A DNA stretch of 64,000 bases, from the NCBI RefSeq assembly GCF_900105215.1, contig NZ_FOIP01000001.1, forward strand, positions 1,116,001 through 1,180,000. Reading direction: 5' to 3'. The DNA comes from Lacrimispora sphenoides. GTDB lineage: Bacteria; Bacillota; Clostridia; Lachnospirales; Lachnospiraceae. Below are positions 27,607-36,444 of this stretch, piece by piece (the first letter of the stretch is position 1; each line of letters opens with the position of its first letter). The notes under the pieces were generated by a model. The model was not told where the DNA came from and searched no databases. It saw nothing but the letters and a program-made list of their open reading frames with translations. The position numbers and the translations under genes were made by a program.

Positions 27607-28002
27607 TTATTCTATAAGACTAATACTACAATCATGCCGAGAATACCTATAAATCCTATTCGACAACACATCCTCCTTCGGAACTTCACTTTCATTTATC
27701 TGGCCAACCGTTTTCTGCAACTCACCATAATCCAAGTTCCCATCATCAGGAACCAATATAGTTTCATGCAGACTGGACGGCAATATAACAACATCTGAAT
27801 TCTGAGAATCAGCGAAATCCTTCAAACACCCATCGTATAAAATGCATCCGGCACCGTTAATCTGCTTTTTATTCGAAAGCACATATAAGGGTGGCTTCTG
27901 TGAATCAAAATCCAGCAAATCATCCACCATCTCACCCATTTTCATTTCCTCTAAATGGCCCTTAATTTCACTGTCATTGATCGACCTAAGACAATTCACC
28001 AA
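27607..28002 (-). pseudogene. C-terminal fragment of a DUF5688-family protein
   Basis: 131 aa that resemble only the last part of DUF5688 proteins: VVILPSSLHETILVPDDG, then EVPKEDVLSNRIYRYSR near the C-terminus. Full members are about 300 aa, so the N-terminal half is missing. The first possible starts (TTG or GTG) have no ribosome binding site. The function of the family is unknown. It is probably a relic left by island rearrangement, truncated next to the promoter of the divergent ATPase gene. Confidence 0.6.
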
Positions 28003-28057
28003 AAGCTAAATTTTTTTACTTTTTTATCAGTAAAAATTTATTATTACTCTATTTTTC

Positions 28058-28086
28058 TTGACATAAAAGTTTCAAAACTGTAATAT
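28058..28086 (+). promoter_or_regulatory. Promoter of the DUF4143 ATPase gene
   Basis: Consensus TTGACA (28058-28063), 17-bp spacer, TAATAT (28081-28086), 24 bp before the chosen start codon. Confidence 0.6.
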
Positions 28087-28109
28087 ACTATTATAGAGAG
28101 GTGTATGCC

Positions 28110-29402
28110 ATGCGTAGAAAAATTGAAGAAAAGCTCCTTACATGGAAAAACAAAACAGAAAACCGGATGCCTCTGCTCCTCTATGGAGCCAGACAGGTTG
28201 GCAAAACCTATATACTGACCAAATTCGGTGAAACACAGTTTGATAACACAGTTTACATTAACCTCGAAACGAACCTTTCCGTTGCTTCTTATTTTTCCGA
28301 TGATATCTCCCCGGAACGGCTCATTCGCTTCTTGGAAGCAACTGTAAACGAAGTCATCACACCGGGCAAAACTCTCATTATTTTTGACGAGATCCAGTCT
28401 TGTGAACGGTCACTGACCTCATTAAAATACTTCTGCGAAATGGTACCCGAATACCACATTGCAGCGGCAGGAAGCCTGCTTGGAGTTGCAATCCATCGGG
28501 AGCATTACTCTTTCCCTGTAGGCAAGGTAGAGAGCATGACACTTTATCCGCTGGATTTTGAAGAATTTCTTTGGGCAAACGGTGAAGAGCGGCTATCACT
28601 GGAAATTCGCTCTGCCTTTGATCTGATGACTCCCCTGCCAGAGGCACTCCATCAAAAAGCCATCGAATTTTATAGGTACTACCTTATTGTCGGTGGAATG
28701 CCTGCCTGTGTTAAGACTTTTACAGATTCCGGAAAGCTGGTTCTCGTACCAACTGTACAAAACGAAATTGCAAGCAACTATTTGGCGGACATGGCAAAAT
28801 ACGCTACCACAGCTGATACGGTTAAAATTCGCAGCTGTTTCAATTCCATTCCGGCTCAGCTTGCAAAAGAAAATAAAAAGTTTCAATACAAGGTTGTTCA
28901 GCGCGGCGGCAGTGCAACACTGTTCGGTGAATCAATTGAATGGCTGGCACAAGCAGGCATCGTATTAAAGTGTCAGAAGATTGATCATGGCACAAGTCCT
29001 ATCGCCGTCTATACAGATTTGTCCTCCTTTAAACTATATATGAGTGATGTAGGGCTTCTTATCATGAAATCCGGTGTACCACAACAAACAATCCTGACTG
29101 GCGAATCAAACGTGTTTATGGGTTCTGTTACTGAAAACTACGTAGCACAAGCGTTGGCCTCTAATGGACACTCCCTGTTCTATTGGGCAAGTGAACACAG
29201 TGCTGAACTTGATTTTATACTACAAAAAGATTCCGAGGTTATTGGCATAGAAGTGAAAAAAAGGACAAAAATCCACTCTAAAAGTCTCAGCGTATTTATT
29301 CAAAAATATAAACCGAGCTATTCCATCCGCTTCTCTGAAAAGAATTTCGGCAAAACTGAAAACATGCTTTCCGTTCCACTTTATGCGGCATTCTGTATAT
29401 AA
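28110..29402 (+). CDS. AAA ATPase with DUF4143 C-terminal domain
   Basis: The frame can begin at GTG 28101, but GAGAGG is 8 bases before ATG 28110, so that is used (430 aa). Walker A is YGARQVGKTYIL and Walker B IIFDEIQSC, followed by AAAGSLLG, the sensor typical of this family. The C-terminus (YWASEHSAELDFIL, then GIEVKKRTK) is a PD-(D/E)XK-like DUF4143 module. These ATPases are common in anaerobes and archaea; their target is unknown. It stands alone with its own promoter. A possible terminator hairpin follows. Confidence 0.9.
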   Translation: MRRKIEEKLLTWKNKTENRMPLLLYGARQVGKTYILTKFGETQFDNTVYINLETNLSVASYFSDDISPERLIRFLEATVNEVITPGKTLIIFDEIQSCERSLTSLKYFCEMVPEYHIAAAGSLLGVAIHREHYSFPVGKVESMTLYPLDFEEFLWANGEERLSLEIRSAFDLMTPLPEALHQKAIEFYRYYLIVGGMPACVKTFTDSGKLVLVPTVQNEIASNYLADMAKYATTADTVKIRSCFNSIPAQLAKENKKFQYKVVQRGGSATLFGESIEWLAQAGIVLKCQKIDHGTSPIAVYTDLSSFKLYMSDVGLLIMKSGVPQQTILTGESNVFMGSVTENYVAQALASNGHSLFYWASEHSAELDFILQKDSEVIGIEVKKRTKIHSKSLSVFIQKYKPSYSIRFSEKNFGKTENMLSVPLYAAFCI

Positions 29403-29410
29403 ATTTTGTA

Positions 29411-29460
29411 TATAAAACCTCCACGGCTGGACTCAAATTCCATTCCATAGAGGTTTTATA
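29411..29460 (+). terminator. Stem-loop after DUF4143 ATPase gene
   Basis: TATAAAACCTC (29411-29421) pairs with GAGGTTTTATA (29450-29460) around a 28-base loop. There is no clear T-run, so termination is only possible. Confidence 0.4.
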
Positions 29461-29691
29461 CACTTATCATAATGAAATCAGACAGACTAATAGCAAACCT
29501 GTATCCATACAATTCAGGCTTAAAATTTTGAATGGAAGTTTAGGCAGCTCTATAATTGACATTAATATTACAATTTCCCCAACTGCATTGCCATTCTAAA
29601 AAGTAGAAATGATATAAGCAAATCATACATACTTTCGGGCCTCCTATAATTTATTATTTTATCATAGAAGATCCTATTTACAGAAAAAATT

Positions 29692-30198
29692 TCAAATGCT
29701 GGGGTTCTTTAAAAGATGCCGGATCTGTTCTTTGGAAACACCCACATTTTCAATTGCATCAAGCTTTAAAGCGCCCATTCTATATGCAGGGACAGCCCAT
29801 ACACCAGAATTCTCAAAGGCAAGCTTGTTAGACTCGTCAAGCTTACTGCGATAAGTTCCCAGCAGGAGTGACAGCCGAAAGTCATCAGCATCAACCAGAT
29901 CACTGACGCACTCAGAAAGAGCAGCAATATCTTCAATATTAACATACTCTTTCTGAGCTGCCTGATACATTCGTTCATGATATTCTAAAATATCAATCCC
30001 CTTATCAACAGCATAGAAATACCCTTGTATGCACAGATCACTGTGGGGGCCATACCGATCCGGTCTAGGATGCGATTCGCACGGATGCCAGACTATGGTA
30101 ACATCCAGACAGTCCGGGATAAGCTCCTTTAAATATTTATGTGCTTCCAGACAATAAGGACAGATATAATCAAAAAAGACATGTAACTCACGTTTCAT
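29692..30198 (-). CDS. DsbA-family thioredoxin-fold protein
   Basis: ATG at 30198 chosen, with GGAGG 9 bases upstream; the longer TTG start is unlikely. 168 aa. The redox motif CPYC is at residues 13-16 after a short beta strand (HVFFDYI), and the cis-proline loop GVWAVPAYRM is near 145. The helical insertion and lack of a signal peptide point to a cytosolic DsbA/FrnE-like oxidoreductase or a 2-hydroxychromene-carboxylate-isomerase relative. Its substrate is unknown. It is next to the broken Old Yellow Enzyme gene, with which it may once have formed a redox pair. Confidence 0.85.
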   Translation of the reverse strand: MKRELHVFFDYICPYCLEAHKYLKELIPDCLDVTIVWHPCESHPRPDRYGPHSDLCIQGYFYAVDKGIDILEYHERMYQAAQKEYVNIEDIAALSECVSDLVDADDFRLSLLLGTYRSKLDESNKLAFENSGVWAVPAYRMGALKLDAIENVGVSKEQIRHLLKNPSI

Positions 30199-30340
30199 TC
30201 TCAATCACCTCCCATTCACATAATTTATTTATAATGCTCTTTTCATCGCTTCAAGACAGACAGCTCTTGAGGATTATAGCTATTTCTCGTCAAAAAAGGG
30301 AACGAAGTCACTGTTTCACTTTTAAACTGAAAGCATACCA

Positions 30341-30704
30341 TCACTTTCTTGCCTGAAAACCACGCAGATACTGCTCCGGCCACGGATATTCAACTCCCAA
30401 ATCACGAGTCATATGCAGCGCCCAGTAAGGATCACGCAGAAGTTCCCGGCCCAAAGCTACCCGGTCCGCCCGTTCTCCACCTAGGATTTCCTCCACCTGA
30501 TGCGGGTCCGTAATCAGACCAACGGCAACCGTAGACAGACCAGATTTCTGTTTTAACCACTCGGCAATTTTCACCTGATAGACTGGGTGTTGGCACCGCT
30601 CCGCCTGTACTTACGTCCAGTACGTCAATATAAGGTTTCACCAATTCAATGACTCTGTACATTTCCTCCATATGCATGCCATCTGGTTCATAATCCTCAG
30701 CACT
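30341..30704 (-). pseudogene. C-terminal fragment of Old Yellow Enzyme (NADPH dehydrogenase, YqjM-like)
   Basis: Two frames joined by a one-base shift near 30590 encode the end of a YqjM-type flavin oxidoreductase: PYIDVLDVSTGGAVP, then KIAEWLKQKSGLSTVAVGLI, ERADRVALGRELLRDPYW and YPWPEQYL. The FMN phosphate-binding region is therefore present, but the frame is broken and the N-terminal two thirds are missing. The middle of the same gene family appears at 34009-34182. The immune-like NTPase gene lies between the two parts. Confidence 0.8.
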
Positions 30705-30741
30705 CTTATGTCAATCCCACAGAAAAAAATTATTTTTTAGC

Positions 30742-30782
30742 AAAAGGACTTTCATATGGTACATCCCTCTGAAAGTCCTTTT
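30742..30782 (-). terminator. Strong terminator after the HEPN-STAND-S1 gene
   Basis: AAAAGGACTTTCA (30742-30754) and TGAAAGTCCTTTT (30770-30782) form a perfect 13-bp stem around 15 bases, with T-rich sequence on the minus-strand exit side. It starts 38 bp after the stop codon. Confidence 0.85.
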
Positions 30783-30820
30783 ACTTATTTTTGTATTCAA
30801 CCTACTGTGAAACTCAAATT

Positions 30821-33718
30821 TTATTTTATTTCGAAAGAATATTTACCGTCGTCACTTATATTGATAACTTTTAGGTTTGGAAGTACCTCTCCGACGCTTA
30901 TTTCCATAAAAATGCAGGCTATATATTCATTTGAAATTTTGCTTATATGTACTAATCCAGATATGTTTTTGTTTATTTTAACAAAAACACCGTATGGCTC
31001 CACTCTTATTACAACACCTTTAAATATATCCCCTTCATTAATTTTTGCGGTGTGGATAATATCGAATTTTTGAATGCTCTCTAAAATGCTTTCAAAAATT
31101 TGCTTATGTCGAGATATACCGGGCCGGTAGTGAGCGGATACAGCCTCTAATGCGTACTCTGTTATCGAATATCCGACTTTGCTGTATTTCAATCTACACT
31201 TACTCAATAGCAGAGATATCTTAATACTTTGTACTATTGCCATTTCAAAATTATGCCTGATCTTAGGTTGGAAATTACGCAAATTTTCTCTTTTCAAAAA
31301 ATCAATAAGATTCATATTATTATTTTCAAAAAAATCAATTATTTCATTGCTGAGTTTATAGTATTCTTGTGATGCTTCCTTGTTGGAAAAACTTTTTATG
31401 GAAATCTGATCAATTAACGTATTTATTTTTTCCAAGTAATAATCTGACTGATATGCTACATATAATCCATATATCTCCTGGTTTTCTTTATTTCTCCAAT
31501 TTTTTTGATTAACATGATGCCGTAGTAAATTTGTTGCTTCTAACTTTTTTCCCTCAGCCCATAGTGATTGTACATATAATTTTAATAAGTCTGTATCGTC
31601 TTTAAACTGGTTATAGAAGTCCTCAAACGCTTTTATGGCACTCTGATGTGATAAATGTTCAATTGAAACATAACTTACTAAATTGATAAGCGATCGTTTT
31701 CGTATTTCATAAGGAGCATCTTTAATACGCAGAATACTTCTATATGCTTCTTCAACTTCCAAACGATTCCCTTTATGTCGAAGTTTATTAGCCTCATCAA
31801 ATCTCGCTTGATATATGGAAGTCGTGACTGAAGAAGGATCACCAATAGTTCTGATGTTATTTTTAATGGTATCTTTATATGCTATTTCACGGTTCTCATA
31901 GGCTTCGGACATCATTTTCACTATTTCATTAGAGTATACTCTATAAGTCCCACCATCGTAGATTTCGACTACTTTCAAAAGACTTAGTTCTTCAAAGTAT
32001 TGCTCCGCGTCTTTTTCCTCAACGTACTGCCGAACAATAAAGTATAGAATATCTTTCCTAAATATAAGCTCTTCTGGAGAGATAATACGTGGGATAGCAC
32101 AAAACAAATCTTGTGCTTTCTTACTTAGGTATGTGTATATTCGCCCAAATAAGAATTCTTTTGCAGAATCAGTCTTCTTTATTTCCTGCCAACTGTCGTT
32201 TGCTAGTCCACTTTGAGCAAAAATATGTGCAAATTGAAATAAAAAAATAGGTCTCCCATCTGTTGCTTCATGTAATGACTTAACGAATGCAGAATCTTTA
32301 CAAACAACATCAAATTGGCGAATATTATTGGGGTAATGAGCTTTAATTATTGATTTGACAAACGTCATACTTGTAGTTTCATCAAGCTCATGTAATGATA
32401 TTTCCTGCCCTATACAGATTTTGCTTCTGGTTGTGAACAATACCTTATGGTAATGAGAATCAAGTTTATTTATAAAGTTTTCAAAAAGGTGAATCTCTGA
32501 ACGCTCTATTGTTTCCAAATCATCAATAACAAATAACATTTTCGACTCACTCTTGATAATGTGTTGGCAAATATTATCAACAGTATATTCTTCAGTAGAT
32601 AAGTGGCGACATATTGGTCTCCCAATAGCTTTAATTACGTCTTCAAACGTTTTAACTCTTTGTTCTTCAACAATATTGATTATTTGAATTTTGCCAGTAA
32701 TAACATTATATAAACGATCTTTTGCGCTGACAAAGATAATGTATGTAAATTGTTGTGCCTTATCATGGAATAATTCTAGGCACATTTTTTGAGCACATGC
32801 GGTTTTACCTATGCCCCCATGCCCCCAAAGTGTTGCACTAACATTGGACTTATTGTTAATCAAAAACTCTTTAAGCTGAGAATCTGCATTTTTTATTCCA
32901 CTGTCAATATATTCGATATAATTCTTTTCAAAAGAATTCATTATTGTTCCGTTAGTACTTAATAACAATCCATCATCCTCAACGGAGTAAATTGAGGCAA
33001 GTTCTTCCCATGTCTTTTCTTTGCTTCCCGTTTTAAAAAGATAATTATATTTAACAGTACCAGTCAATTTTTCCTTTAAGCTACAAAATAATGCTTTATC
33101 TTCACCGGAATTCTCAATATCAATAAATGGAGATAATTTCACATAATTCATGTTGTTGTCAACTGCATAAAGTCTGTTTACTTCAAATGGAAACACTTCA
33201 TCAGCACATGACCAATTCTCCGGTATACTATCAATGCTCATATACCTATCTCCTGAATAAATATTTGAATGATGCTTTTTCACATATACTAGTATCCAAT
33301 CTTTACTAAGAATTTCAATATTTTCAGCCATACTTTCAAACAACTCTATAAAGTCATTCACTATTTCAATGGCCTTGTCATCATGAGGGAAACCATGGCC
33401 AACTCTTTGATTACGTAAACGAGGATAAGTATCTATAGCTTTATACGCTTTTTTACTAAGAATCTTACTCTCTTTATCAAATTCACGTATAATATTGACA
33501 ATTTGTCCAATCTGTAGATTATATAATTGTTCAATGATCATCGATTTATTATCTATCAGTAAGTTTTCGAAACTTTGGTTCCATAAATAGGCCAAAACAA
33601 AGATCAGCGAGTATTCTATTCGTTCACGAACTAATGTAAATTCTTGAAGAGAACCTCTCTCAGCATTTTCAATAAGTTTATTCATCCTTCTAAGTATAAA
33701 ATCCATTTTGTAATCCAT
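30821..33718 (-). CDS. HEPN-STAND NTPase with C-terminal S1 RNA-binding domain (candidate immune effector)
   Basis: 965 aa, not matched to a named system. The N-terminal 140 residues are helical and contain RNQRVGH (102-108), which fits the HEPN RNase motif (R, polar residue, 4-6 residues, H). A STAND/NB-ARC NTPase follows: Walker A GHGGIGKT (299-306), Walker B LFVIDD (395-400), VLFTTRS (426-432) and a GRP motif near 488. Helical, TPR-like repeats run from about 640 to 880. Residues 895-965 form an S1 OB-fold (GVVIRVEPYGVFVKI, then GLVHISKIS). By analogy with STAND immune proteins, the S1/TPR end would sense and the HEPN end cut RNA. It is a single gene with its own terminator, between fragments of a broken oxidoreductase gene. 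The start may be Met1 or Met5. Confidence 0.75.
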   Translation of the reverse strand: MDYKMDFILRRMNKLIENAERGSLQEFTLVRERIEYSLIFVLAYLWNQSFENLLIDNKSMIIEQLYNLQIGQIVNIIREFDKESKILSKKAYKAIDTYPRLRNQRVGHGFPHDDKAIEIVNDFIELFESMAENIEILSKDWILVYVKKHHSNIYSGDRYMSIDSIPENWSCADEVFPFEVNRLYAVDNNMNYVKLSPFIDIENSGEDKALFCSLKEKLTGTVKYNYLFKTGSKEKTWEELASIYSVEDDGLLLSTNGTIMNSFEKNYIEYIDSGIKNADSQLKEFLINNKSNVSATLWGHGGIGKTACAQKMCLELFHDKAQQFTYIIFVSAKDRLYNVITGKIQIINIVEEQRVKTFEDVIKAIGRPICRHLSTEEYTVDNICQHIIKSESKMLFVIDDLETIERSEIHLFENFINKLDSHYHKVLFTTRSKICIGQEISLHELDETTSMTFVKSIIKAHYPNNIRQFDVVCKDSAFVKSLHEATDGRPIFLFQFAHIFAQSGLANDSWQEIKKTDSAKEFLFGRIYTYLSKKAQDLFCAIPRIISPEELIFRKDILYFIVRQYVEEKDAEQYFEELSLLKVVEIYDGGTYRVYSNEIVKMMSEAYENREIAYKDTIKNNIRTIGDPSSVTTSIYQARFDEANKLRHKGNRLEVEEAYRSILRIKDAPYEIRKRSLINLVSYVSIEHLSHQSAIKAFEDFYNQFKDDTDLLKLYVQSLWAEGKKLEATNLLRHHVNQKNWRNKENQEIYGLYVAYQSDYYLEKINTLIDQISIKSFSNKEASQEYYKLSNEIIDFFENNNMNLIDFLKRENLRNFQPKIRHNFEMAIVQSIKISLLLSKCRLKYSKVGYSITEYALEAVSAHYRPGISRHKQIFESILESIQKFDIIHTAKINEGDIFKGVVIRVEPYGVFVKINKNISGLVHISKISNEYIACIFMEISVGEVLPNLKVINISDDGKYSFEIK

Positions 33719-34008
33719 CCCTTAAATATAATTTTATGAACTGTATTCCCAAATATAAAATTCATACTATTGCTATTATAAGCAGTTCATACCTCTCTTA
33801 TTATATCAAATATATCTTAAAAAGCTATTATATTTTGATGAATTATGACTGTTTTTTTGACTAATCTCATTCTAATTTAAAATTATTGTATTTTATTCTA
33901 TCAAATTTTGTCATCACAATCCCCGCTAGATACACGCAATAAAACCATCCTTTCATCTGGCGAGAAACCGCTTTCAGTATTTCAATCAGTATACGGCATC
34001 AAATTTCC

Positions 34009-34182
34009 GTTGATCACATAGCCATGGGTACCATGAATTTCAATCCCATCAAAACCAATTTCAGCTACCCAGGCAACAGAGCTACGGAATGCATTAACTG
34101 AATCGTGTATATTCTCTTCCGTCATCTCATGGATCATGGGAAAATCCTGACTAAAGAGAATGACGCTGGGTGCATAAATTGC
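34009..34182 (-). pseudogene. Internal fragment of Old Yellow Enzyme gene
   Basis: An in-frame stretch encodes APSVILFSQD, EMTEENIHDSVNAF and AEIGFDGIEIHGTHGYVIN, the middle of a YqjM-like barrel including the HGxHGYLI substrate-loop signature. It lacks a start and ends in a stop soon after. Together with 30341-30704 it shows that an ancestral gene was split and partly deleted. Confidence 0.75.
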
Positions 34183-34506
34183 TTTTTCCTGAACTACTGA
34201 TCATTAGATGCCTCTCAATAAACAATTTGTGCAAGAGAGGCTCCTTTCTTATACTTGCTGTAAAATTAATCCTTGAAGATATGGACAAAAGAAAATATGA
34301 TGTTTCAAATATAATTTTATTATCTCTCAATCAAAAAGGGGGCTGCTTTTCCAAAAATCATTGTGATATTTAGAAATTTTTATATATAAAGGAAAAAGCC
34401 AACTTAACCTATCCTTGAACAATTTAACATAGCCCTTTTGAAACACTACAAAGAAGACACCATTTAATCCACAGAAATAAGATTGCGCATTTTATAGCAT
34501 AGTGCT
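34183..34506. other. Spacer before island integrase, no gene recognised
   Basis: AT-rich, 324 bp. No ribosome binding site coupled to a convincing frame and no RNA gene seen. It probably contains the integrase promoter. Confidence 0.45.
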
Positions 34507-35613
34507 ATGATGATTCCACCGGCACGCATAATCATCATGAATACAAAATCAAAGGAAAAGCAGTTAAAAAGAGTTTATGATTTAACAAAGATCAAAACCA
34601 GACCGGATGATGGACGAAAGTATTTTATCATCCAAAGAAAACCCATAAGCAGCAATACTTACGAAGGTTTAATCGACAAACTGTATGATCAGTTCTTCGG
34701 GGCTACTGCCGCTAGCATGGAAACATACTTTGAAACATGGATGGAATGGAGAGAAAAGGAGACAAGCGTAAGCAGAAAGACAATTAAAGAAAACCGTTTT
34801 ATGTGGAATTCTTTACTGAAGTATCAGGATATCACTTTGATTCCTTTAAAGGAGCTGACAGCAAAAGATCTGATTATCTATTTCAGGAACATTACAAAAG
34901 GCCGCCAGATCACAAGAAAACGCTTTAATGACCTAAAAAGCATTATAAATGGGATTCTGTACCTTGCAGTGGAAAATGATATTATAGAACAAAATTGCCT
35001 TAGAGACATCAATTATAAACAGTTCAGTTATAAGACAGAAAACACCAGGATTACCCCATACACCGAGGAAGAACGTCTGCAAATTATAAATCACTTGGGA
35101 GACGATTTTTACTCACTGGCAATAAAGCTGGATTTCTATTTAATCCTGCGCATAGGTGAATTAAAGGGATTGAGATGGGATGACATTTCCGGCGATTTTC
35201 TACATATCCAACGCTTTGTAGATGATAAAAATGAAATCGTTGAAGATATCAAAGGCCATGCAAGCGAAGGAAAACGTTACATGCCATTAACACCAAAAGC
35301 CAAAGAAATCCTGACACATATCCAGATTCTAAATCCAGACAGCGAATACATCTTCATCCGCAACGGCCAGCCTCTGGCAACGGTAACCTTTAACCGCCGC
35401 TTAAAGAAATGCTGTAAGGAATTAGATATAGAATACCGCTCCTCCCACAAACTCCGCTTCTCCACGGCTTCCATCATGTACAAAAACGGAATGGAAGACA
35501 CGGAGCTTCAGAAACTCCTGGGGCATACCAGCCTTACCATGACCCAGCACTATCTCCGTAACTTCACTTCCCAGGAAGAAACTGCATCAAAAATGAGGGC
35601 AATCCTGGATTAA
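34507..35613 (+). CDS. Tyrosine-type site-specific integrase of the island
   Basis: Up to 368 aa; the start is uncertain because no clear ribosome binding site is present and Met11 is equally possible. A SAM-like core-binding domain spans about 65-165. The catalytic domain has R215 (LRIGELKGLRW), H314 and R317 (SSHKLRFS), H340 (LLGHTS) and nucleophile Y349 (QHYLRN), so it should be active. Its 3' end is followed by the 88-bp repeat also found at 17344. The decayed copy at 14491 is homologous from residue 284 onward. It presumably integrates the element at a tRNA 3' end. Confidence 0.92.
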   Translation: MMIPPARIIIMNTKSKEKQLKRVYDLTKIKTRPDDGRKYFIIQRKPISSNTYEGLIDKLYDQFFGATAASMETYFETWMEWREKETSVSRKTIKENRFMWNSLLKYQDITLIPLKELTAKDLIIYFRNITKGRQITRKRFNDLKSIINGILYLAVENDIIEQNCLRDINYKQFSYKTENTRITPYTEEERLQIINHLGDDFYSLAIKLDFYLILRIGELKGLRWDDISGDFLHIQRFVDDKNEIVEDIKGHASEGKRYMPLTPKAKEILTHIQILNPDSEYIFIRNGQPLATVTFNRRLKKCCKELDIEYRSSHKLRFSTASIMYKNGMEDTELQKLLGHTSLTMTQHYLRNFTSQEETASKMRAILD

Positions 35614-35662
35614 TCACCCTCAAAAACAAGAAAAATGCCCACGCAAACAAGCGCAAACACCA

Positions 35663-35750
35663 AAAACACAAAGTAAAAACCCCAGAAACCCTTATTATAT
35701 CAGGTTTCTGAGGCTTTTATAAGAGAGGCGACAACCAGATTTGAACTGGA
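35663..35750. repeat. Island boundary repeat, right copy (attachment site candidate)
   Basis: 88 bp matching 17344-17431 at nearly every position, 50 bp after the integrase stop. Its minus strand ends CCAGTTCAAATCTGG then TTGTCGCCT, that is, a T-arm, acceptor strand and U discriminator as in tRNA-Cys-like genes. The sequence beyond 35750 does not continue as a tRNA. The copy also preserves the uninterrupted IS66 target. Confidence 0.65.
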
Positions 35751-35776
35751 AAAATAAAATATCGCAAATAGCTGAT

Positions 35777-35817
35777 AATACCGGGATTCCTTGTAAACAC
35801 ATGGCATTCCCGGTATT
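35777..35817 (+). terminator. Possible terminator beyond island boundary
   Basis: AATACCGGGA (35777-35786) pairs with TCCCGGTATT (35808-35817) around 21 bases, followed by TTATAATAATA. The T-run is weak. Confidence 0.4.
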
Positions 35818-35911
35818 TTATAATAATAATATTTATAGACTTTGGTAAAAAATGCTGCCCTATTGTACACCTATGCAACACGAAAATGCAACACGAATAA
35901 TAACTATGTAT

Positions 35912-36091
35912 TCACGGCACGTTACATAATGCATTTCGTTTTTTATCTGCTTTACGTATCATATCATCCGTCAAGCCAGGTATTGGTTCTCCCGCCCTCA
36001 TACATTCGCAAATTGTAGAATAATCTTTTTCTGGTAATTCAATAATATACCTGTAAAAATCACATATGACTTCATCGTTAGTCTTGCTCAC
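35912..36091 (-). CDS. Small unknown protein (59 aa)
   Basis: GTG start at 36091, with AAAGGAGG 11 bases upstream, then an uninterrupted 59-codon frame. The product is soluble and charged (ends in a Lys/Arg-rich helix near MIRKADKKRN) with two Cys near residue 30. I do not recognise it. A competing ATG four bases after the ribosome binding site gives only six codons. It lies at the prophage edge with the LytTR gene. Confidence 0.5.
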   Translation of the reverse strand: MSKTNDEVICDFYRYIIELPEKDYSTICECMRAGEPIPGLTDDMIRKADKKRNALCNVP

Positions 36092-36444
36092 GTCCCATTA
36101 TGCCTCCTTTGTATGTCACTAATAAACCCCCTTATCCATATTATATTATTTTATCCACGGTAGTTAATTCCTCCTTTAATTATACGAACGCACGTTCGGT
36201 TTGTCAAGGTTACTTATTGTTTTTATTACAGTTATTAATCACGTGATTTATAACTAAATTATAACTGGTAAAAAATATAAATCAACTCTAAAAATTCGCA
36301 GTTATTCCATACTTTTCCAGTAAATAGTCTGTTTTTGTTAAATATCACGGTGCTGCATTGCGTTGACATAAACATTCGTGCATTTCGCGTAAACATATAT
36401 TTTTATTTTCGTAAATTCTGCTATTTTGTTTTTTGTAAAAAGTT
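36092..36444. other. Spacer, no gene recognised
   Basis: 353 bp, AT-rich. It includes a sequence with ACGAACGCACGTTCG, an inverted repeat (CGAACG / CGTTCG) at about 36185-36200 that could be an operator, but no coding frame with a start signal. Confidence 0.4.
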
